This document shows, one piece after another, positions 14,030-19,014 of a stretch of DNA of 19,014 nucleotides. Location: the NCBI GenBank assembly GCA_035574195.1, contig DATLZE010000205.1, positions 1 through 19,014 of the forward strand, read 5' to 3'. The translations under genes were made by a program, and so were the position numbers. The stretch is from SG8-41 sp035574195. Its GTDB lineage: Bacteria; Pseudomonadota; Gammaproteobacteria; Burkholderiales; SG8-41. Within the stretch, counting starts at the first letter, position 1. Every line of letters begins with the position of its first letter. The notes beneath the pieces are model-generated. The model was not told the DNA's origin and searched no databases. It was given only the letters and a program-made list of their open reading frames with translations.

Positions 14030-15487
14030 CTATTTGCGCCAGAACGTCGGGGTGAGCAGCAGCAGCACCGTGAACAGCTCCAGCCGCCCGAGCAGCATCG
14101 CTGCGGCGCACACCCAGGTCTGGAAGTCGGTCAGCCCGGCGAAGTTGGTCGAGGGGCCGACTTGGTGCAGCCCGGGCCCGATATTGTTGAGCGAGGCGAC
14201 CACCGCGGAGAAGGCGGTCATCGCGTCGAGCCCGGAGAGCGCGAGGACGAGCGTCATCAGGACCATCGTCGCGACCCACATGAAGAAGAACGCGAGCACC
14301 GCGAAGATCACCTGGCTCGGCACCGGCTGCCCGCCGATCTTGAGGGGGGCGATCGCGCTCGGGTGGGCGAGGCGCTGCAGCTCGCGATAGACCTGCCCGA
14401 ACAGCACCATGGCGCGGATCATCTTGATGCCCCCGCCGGTCGAGCCCGAGCAGGAGAGGAAGGTTCCGAGAAAGAGCACCCATAGCGGCGCGAACACCGG
14501 CCACAGGTTGTAGTCGGCGGTCGCGTAGCCGGTGGTGGTGCCGACCGAGATCACGTTGAACGCCGCGTAGCGCAGGGCGGAGGCGAGATCGGGGTAGATT
14601 CCTTCCGCCCGCAGGTAGATCGCGATGCCGAGCACGCTCGCGGCCGCAGCGAGCAGAAAGAAGCGCACCTCGGGGTCGCGCAGGTACGCCCCGGGTCGGC
14701 CTCCCCGCAGCGCGAGGAAGTGGGTCGCGAAATTGACGCCGGCGACGAGCATGAAGGCGATCGCGACCGCCTCGATCGCCGGCGAGTCGAAGTAGCCGAA
14801 GCTCGCGTCGTGCGAGGAGAAGCCGCCGAGCGAGAGCGTGGTGAAGCTGTGCATGAGCGCATCGAACCACGACATCCCCGCGGCGCGGTAGGCGAGACAG
14901 CAGGCGGCGGTGAGCGCGGCGTAGACGGTCCACAGCCCCTTCGCGGTCTCGGTGATGCGGGGGGTGAGCTGATCGGCCTTCATCGGGCCGGGGATCTCGG
15001 CCTTGAGGAGCTGGCGCCCGCCCACGCCGAGCAGCGGCAGCACGGCGAGCGCGAGCACGATCACTCCCATGCCGCCGAGCCATTGCAGCAGCCCCCGCCA
15101 CAGGTTCACCGAGGGCGGCAGCCGATCGAGCCCCGAGAGCACCGTCGCGCCGGTCGCGGTGAGCCCGGAGGTCGCCTCGAAGAAGGCGTCGGTGAAGGAG
15201 ATGCCGGGAATCGTCGCCGCGAGCGGTAGCGAGGCGAAAAAGGCGCCTCCTACCCACACCGCGACCACCAGCAGCGCTCCCTCGCGGATGCCGATCTCGC
15301 CGCGGTAGCGGCGGGTGAGGAGCCAGGTCGCGCAGCCCGCGGTGAAATTGACGCCCATCGAGAGCGCGAAAGCGCGCGCGGCGCCGTCCTCGAAGAGCAG
15401 CGATGCGGCGATCGGCACGAGGTGCGTGAGGCTCATGCCCATCGCGATGAGCCCCAGCAGCGGCGCGATCCGGAGCAGCCAGTTCAT
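14030..15487 (-). CDS. trkH: Trk potassium uptake protein TrkH, second tandem copy
   Basis: TrkH is the membrane pore of the Trk K+ uptake system, gated by TrkA rings. The 485 residues fit the family and are mostly hydrophobic with the four pore-loop pattern. The filter segments are TATGAT (110-115), LSLGGFSS, GTTTGY and NNIGPG, all keeping their glycines. The ATG at 15487 overlaps the stop of the upstream trkH (ATGA), showing translational coupling. It is closely related to that copy along its whole length, and both end in a FTVL...FWRK tail. It starts MNWLLRIAPLLGL and is shorter at the N-terminus. Two pores with one TrkA may differ in affinity or form mixed complexes, which is inference. 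Confidence 0.95.
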   Translation of the reverse strand: MNWLLRIAPLLGLIAMGMSLTHLVPIAASLLFEDGAARAFALSMGVNFTAGCATWLLTRRYRGEIGIREGALLVVAVWVGGAFFASLPLAATIPGISFTDAFFEATSGLTATGATVLSGLDRLPPSVNLWRGLLQWLGGMGVIVLALAVLPLLGVGGRQLLKAEIPGPMKADQLTPRITETAKGLWTVYAALTAACCLAYRAAGMSWFDALMHSFTTLSLGGFSSHDASFGYFDSPAIEAVAIAFMLVAGVNFATHFLALRGGRPGAYLRDPEVRFFLLAAAASVLGIAIYLRAEGIYPDLASALRYAAFNVISVGTTTGYATADYNLWPVFAPLWVLFLGTFLSCSGSTGGGIKMIRAMVLFGQVYRELQRLAHPSAIAPLKIGGQPVPSQVIFAVLAFFFMWVATMVLMTLVLALSGLDAMTAFSAVVASLNNIGPGLHQVGPSTNFAGLTDFQTWVCAAAMLLGRLELFTVLLLLTPTFWRK

Positions 15488-16977
15488 TTGCGCCAGAAGG
15501 CGGGCGTGAACAGCACCAGCACGGTGAACAGCTCCAGGCGCCCGAGCAGCATCGCGACCGAGCACACCCAGGTCTGGAAGTCGGTGAGCGCGGCGTAGGT
15601 CGTCGCGGGGCCGACCTGGTTCAGGCCCGGACCGGTGTTGGTGATGCAGGCGATGACCGCGGTGAAGGCGGAGACGAAGTCCATGCCCGAGGCGATGAGC
15701 AGCAGCGTCATGAGGGTCACGGCGGCGCCCCACAGCGACATGAAGGCGAGCACCGCGAACACGATCTGGTTCGCAACCACTTGCCCGCCGAGCTTCACCG
15801 GCAGCTGCGCCTGGGGGTGGAGCAGCTTCACCATCTCGCGCAGCCCCTGCAAGCACAGCAGCTGGAAGCGCACCATCTTGATGCCGCCGCCGGTGGAGCC
15901 GGCGCTGGAGGCGATGCAGGAGAGCAGCAGCATGAGCAGCGGCGCGAAGGCCGGCCACTGGCCGTAGTCTGCGCTCGCGTAGCCGGCGGTAGTGGCGATC
16001 GAGACGGTGTTGAAGGCGGCGTGGCGCAGCGCCGTGAGGAAATCGGGATAGACCCCCCTCGTCCAGAGGAACGCTGCAATGAGGAGGCTGCTCGCGAGCA
16101 CCAGGGCGAGGAACCACGGAATCTCCGGGTCGCGGCGGTAGGGCACAAGGCCGCGCCGGCGCAGCGCGAGAAAGTGAGTGGCGAAATTGACACCGGCGAG
16201 GAGCATGAAGACGATCGCGACCGCCTCGATCGCCGGCGAATCGAAGTAGCCGAAGCTCGCGTCGTGGGAGGAAAACCCGCCCAGGCTGAGCGTGCTGAAG
16301 GCGTGCATCACGGCGTCGAACGGGCTCATGCCAGCGGCCCAGTAGGCGAGGATGCAGGCGGCCGTGATCAGGCAATAGACCAGCCACAGCCCCTTGGCCG
16401 TCTCGGTGATGCGGGGGGTGAGCTTCGTGTCCTTCATCGGGCCCGGGGTCTCCGCCCGGTAGAGCTGGCGCCCGCCCACGCCGAGCAGCGGCAGGATCGC
16501 CACCGCGAGCACGATGATGCCCATGCCGCCGAGCCACTGCAGGAAGCCGCGCCAGATGTTGAGCGAGGGCGGCAGCCGGTCGAGTTCCGAGAGCACGGTC
16601 GCCCCGGTCGTGGTGAGCCCCGACATCGCCTCGAAGTAGGCGTCGGTGAACGAGAGCCCGGGCAGGTAGAACATGAGCGGCAGTCCGGCGAAGGCCGGCA
16701 GCACGGCCCACACCAGGGAGACCAGCAGGAAGCCGTCGCGCACCTGCAGCTCGCGGCGGGCATGGCGCGTGGCGGCCCACAGCGCGGCTCCGGCCGCGAG
16801 CGTGATCGCCGCCGAGAGATCGTCGGCGTGCAGCGCGGCGTCCCCGTAGGCGAGCGCCACCGCGACCGGCAGCGCCATGGTCGCGCTGAAGAGCATCACC
16901 ACGAGCCCGAGCGCATGGAGCACGGGCAGCACGCCGTGCACGGCGCGCGCTTCGGTCGCGGTCAGGGTGTGCGCCAC
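15484..16977 (-). CDS. trkH: Trk potassium uptake protein TrkH, first tandem copy
   Basis: This 497-residue membrane protein is the first of two adjacent TrkH pores and lies 34 bases after trkA on the same strand. The four filter segments are TTTGAT (122-127), LSLGGFSS (230-237), ATTAGY (328-333) and NTGPG (447-451). The glycines are intact, so it should conduct K+. The start is a GTG at 16977 with no good ribosome site. Starts a little downstream (a GTG encoding the residue before HGVLPVLHAL) would also suit the family. Its stop overlaps the start of the second copy by 4 bases. Compared with that copy it has a longer N-terminal part and IATTAGY in place of VGTTTGY in the third pore loop. Confidence 0.94.
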   Translation of the reverse strand: MAHTLTATEARAVHGVLPVLHALGLVVMLFSATMALPVAVALAYGDAALHADDLSAAITLAAGAALWAATRHARRELQVRDGFLLVSLVWAVLPAFAGLPLMFYLPGLSFTDAYFEAMSGLTTTGATVLSELDRLPPSLNIWRGFLQWLGGMGIIVLAVAILPLLGVGGRQLYRAETPGPMKDTKLTPRITETAKGLWLVYCLITAACILAYWAAGMSPFDAVMHAFSTLSLGGFSSHDASFGYFDSPAIEAVAIVFMLLAGVNFATHFLALRRRGLVPYRRDPEIPWFLALVLASSLLIAAFLWTRGVYPDFLTALRHAAFNTVSIATTAGYASADYGQWPAFAPLLMLLLSCIASSAGSTGGGIKMVRFQLLCLQGLREMVKLLHPQAQLPVKLGGQVVANQIVFAVLAFMSLWGAAVTLMTLLLIASGMDFVSAFTAVIACITNTGPGLNQVGPATTYAALTDFQTWVCSVAMLLGRLELFTVLVLFTPAFWRK

Positions 16978-17011
16978 GGTGCGCCCGGGGGCGGGAGGTC
17001 GCGGCCGCCGG

Positions 17012-18415
17012 CTAGAAGAAGCCGATGCCCACCTGGAACAGCTTCTCCACCGTCGGCACCAGCCGCTTGTTGACGACGAACACGATCACGTGGTCCTCGG
17101 GCTCGATCACCGTGTCGTGGTGCGCGATGAGCACCTGATGGTCGCGGCCATTGCCCTTCGCGTCGGGGCGGCGGCGCACGATGGCGCCGATCGTCACCCC
17201 GCGCGGGAGATCCAGCTGCTCGATACGCCGGCCGACCACCTTGGAGGAGCTCGCGTCGCCGTGCGCGACGATCTCCAGCGCTTCCGCCGCGCCGCGCCGC
17301 AGCGAGTGCACCACGGCGCAGTCGCCGCGCCGCACATGCGCGAGCAGCGTCCCGATGGTGGCCTGCGCGGGCGAGATCGCGATGTCGATCTGCCCGGCCT
17401 GCAGCAGGTTCACGTAGGAGCTGCGGTTGATCAGCGCGATCACCTTGCGCACCCCGTGGCGCTTGGCGAGCAGCGCGCTCATGATGTTGGTCTCGTCGTC
17501 GTTGGTGAGCGCGCAAAAGACGTCCATTTCCGGGATATTCTCGGCCTCCAGCAGCTCCTCGTCGGTGACGTCGCCCGCGAGCACCAGCGTGCGGTCGAGC
17601 TCGGCGGCGAGCCGCTCGGCCCCGGCCTTGCTGTGTTCGATGATCTTGACCTCGTAGCGGCTTTCGATCGCCTTGGCGAGCCGCCGCCCGATGTTGCCCC
17701 CGCCGCCGATCATCACGCGCTTGACCGGCTGGTCCATGCGCCGCAGCTCCCGCAGCACGTTGCGGATGTTCTCGGTGGCGGCGATCAGGAACACTTCGTC
17801 TCCCGCCTCGATCACGGTTCCGCCCTCGGGCGCGATCGGGCTGTCGTGGCGGTAGATCGCGGCGATGCGCGCCTCGATCTGCGGCATGTGCCTGCGCAGA
17901 TACTGGATCTCGCGCCCGACGAGCGGCCCGCCATGGTAGGCGCGCACCGCAGCGAGGCTCACCTTGCCGCCTGCGAACTCGAGCACCTGCAGCGATTCCG
18001 GGAAATCGAGCAGCTTCGCGATGTAGTCGCACAGGATCTGCTCGGGGCAGATCGAGTGGTCCACCGCGAAGTTCTCGGGCGAAAAAATCTCGGGGTGCGA
18101 GAGGTAGTCGGCGGAGCGGATGCGGGCGATCTTGGTGGGGATGTTGAACAGCGTCGCGGCGAGCTTGCAGGCCACCATGTTGGTCTCGTCGCTCTGGGTC
18201 ACCGCGAGCAGCATGTCCGCGTCGCGCGCGCCCGCCTGCTCGAGCACCGCGGGATGCGCCGCGTTGCCGGTGACGGTGCGCAGATCGAGCCGGTCCTGCA
18301 GCTTCTTCAACCGCGCAGGCTCGATGTCCACCACCGTGATGTCGTTCGCCTCGGAGACCAGGCTTTCGGCGACGGTGGAGCCGACCTGGCCGGCGCCCAG
18401 GATGACGATTCTCAC
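17012..18415 (-). CDS. trkA: Trk system regulatory protein TrkA
   Basis: TrkA is the cytoplasmic NAD(H)/nucleotide-binding gating ring of the Trk K+ transporter. The 467-residue protein has the duplicated TrkA-N/TrkA-C plan. The first Rossmann motif is GAGQVG (7-12) with the acidic end at Asp30. The second is GGGGNIG (237-243), and each is followed by a TrkA-C domain (about 145-220 and 375-460). Full-length two-repeat TrkA matches TrkH-type, not Ktr-type, systems. The GTG at 18415 is preceded by GGAAGG at reasonable spacing. It is the promoter-proximal gene of a trkA-trkH-trkH operon. Confidence 0.96.
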   Translation of the reverse strand: MRIVILGAGQVGSTVAESLVSEANDITVVDIEPARLKKLQDRLDLRTVTGNAAHPAVLEQAGARDADMLLAVTQSDETNMVACKLAATLFNIPTKIARIRSADYLSHPEIFSPENFAVDHSICPEQILCDYIAKLLDFPESLQVLEFAGGKVSLAAVRAYHGGPLVGREIQYLRRHMPQIEARIAAIYRHDSPIAPEGGTVIEAGDEVFLIAATENIRNVLRELRRMDQPVKRVMIGGGGNIGRRLAKAIESRYEVKIIEHSKAGAERLAAELDRTLVLAGDVTDEELLEAENIPEMDVFCALTNDDETNIMSALLAKRHGVRKVIALINRSSYVNLLQAGQIDIAISPAQATIGTLLAHVRRGDCAVVHSLRRGAAEALEIVAHGDASSSKVVGRRIEQLDLPRGVTIGAIVRRRPDAKGNGRDHQVLIAHHDTVIEPEDHVIVFVVNKRLVPTVEKLFQVGIGFF

Positions 18416-18439
18416 GCGAGCCCTTCCGCAAAAATCGCG

Positions 18440-18445
18440 ATTCTA
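18440..18445 (-). promoter_or_regulatory. Candidate -10 element of the trkA-trkH-trkH operon
   Basis: TAGAAT on the - strand matches 5 of 6 bases of the -10 consensus. The predicted start is near 18433, leaving a leader of about 18 bases that contains the GGAAGG ribosome site. The -35 position (about 18463-18468, TTTCAC) is a poor match. Confidence 0.4.
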
Positions 18446-18501
18446 GTCCTGATCGCCTGCGGGTGAAAGCGCGCGCTTGCGGCGGGACGGGTGGCGCCGC
18501 A

Positions 18502-18510
18502 TGGCATAAT
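18502..18510 (+). promoter_or_regulatory. Candidate extended -10 promoter of rsmE
   Basis: TGGCATAAT has a TGn extension followed by CATAAT (5 of 6). It is the most AT-rich element of the divergent trkA-rsmE gap. The predicted start is near 18517, just before the GGAGG ribosome site at 18528-18532. No -35 at normal spacing is evident, as often with extended -10 promoters. Confidence 0.5.
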
Positions 18511-18539
18511 TTTCCACGGGGATTGCCGGAGGCAATGAC

Positions 18540-19014
18540 CTGAATCGCTTCTATTTTCCGGGCGATCTGCGCCCCGGCGCGAAGTGCGTGCTGAGCCCGC
18601 GCGCCTCGCACCATGCGGCGCACGTGCTGCGGCTCGCTCCGGGACATGCGGTGACGCTGTTCAACGGCGACGGCGCCGAATACGCGGCGCTCGTCGTGGA
18701 GGTGGCGCGGGGGGGCGTCGCGCTCGAGATCGGGGAGCGCAGGGCGGTGGATCGCGAATCGCCGCTCGTGCTCGTGCTCGCGCAGGCGGTCTCGAGCGGC
18801 GAGCGCATGGATTTCACGGTGCAGAAGGCGGTCGAGCTCGGCGTGGCCTCGATCGAGCCGCTGGTGAGCGGCCGCGGCGTGGTGCGGCTCGACGCGGCGC
18901 GCGCCGCGAAGCGCCTCGCGCACTGGCGGGCGGTGGCGGTCGCCGCGTGCGAGCAGTGCGGCCGCAACCGCGTGCCGGAGATCTCGCCCCCGGTCGCGTT
19001 CGGCGACTGGATCG
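18540..19014 (+). CDS. rsmE: 16S rRNA (uracil-1498-N3)-methyltransferase RsmE, 3' part beyond window, apparent CTG start
   Basis: RsmE methylates U1498 of 16S rRNA. The open frame runs to the window end (158 codons). It shows the PUA-like N-terminal domain (NRFYFPG, then SPRASHHAAHVLRL and LFNGDGAEYAA) and the beginning of the SPOUT domain (AQAVSSGERMDFTVQKAVELGV, then EQCGRNRVPEI). The family normally starts right before the RFY/RFF segment. No ATG, GTG or TTG is in frame there. The codon at that place is CTG (18540-18542), seven bases after a perfect GGAGG (18528-18532). An out-of-frame ATG at 18535 opens only a two-codon ORF whose TGA overlaps the CTG. A GTG 17 codons in would cut off conserved sequence. 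The C-terminal half with the SAM-binding knot is outside the window. Confidence 0.88.
   Translation, partial: MNRFYFPGDLRPGAKCVLSPRASHHAAHVLRLAPGHAVTLFNGDGAEYAALVVEVARGGVALEIGERRAVDRESPLVLVLAQAVSSGERMDFTVQKAVELGVASIEPLVSGRGVVRLDAARAAKRLAHWRAVAVAACEQCGRNRVPEISPPVAFGDWI

Overview
The window is a high-GC (roughly two-thirds G+C by eye) bacterial chromosome segment, tightly packed and read on both strands. The gene content and order (glnA, a DUF4124 gene, ntrB, ntrC, then xth; algH-ruvX-pyrR-pyrB-pyrC'; trkA-trkH) and the sigma54/NtrC control of glnA point to a betaproteobacterium. The order within that class cannot be fixed from the sequence. I see no rRNA, tRNA, insertion sequence, CRISPR array or prophage gene.

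Left part (1-6006): the tail of a membrane protein faces a single-domain rhodanese. Next comes a nitrogen-regulation block on the + strand. Glutamine synthetase (glnA) lies behind two helically phased NtrC boxes and a sigma54 promoter and ends at a clear terminator. A third NtrC box abuts the -35 of a sigma70-type promoter that opens a small exported DUF4124 gene, followed by the NtrB kinase and the NtrC activator. This forms a feedback circuit: NtrB/NtrC sense nitrogen, NtrC drives glnA, and NtrC probably tunes its own operon. A DUF427 gene follows.

Middle part (6107-13928), all on the - strand: a DUF4124 protein with two glutaredoxin-like domains feeds into exonuclease III. The oligopeptidase A gene prlC lies downstream of a pyrimidine cluster. 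In transcription order that cluster is algH (yqgE), ruvX, pyrR, pyrB and a dihydroorotase homologue that has lost its metal ligands (PyrC'/PyrX type).

Right part (14030-19014): trkA and two tandem trkH genes (4-bp overlap) encode a potassium uptake system on the - strand. Divergently, rsmE starts and runs off the window, apparently from a CTG codon.

The most unusual signal is non-coding. Seven gene boundaries are filled with degenerate direct repeats locked to a 7-bp period. Most are built as two facing arms and most begin at, or within a few bases of, a stop codon. I found no wholly new protein system; the rest is recognisable chromosomal housekeeping with some twists.
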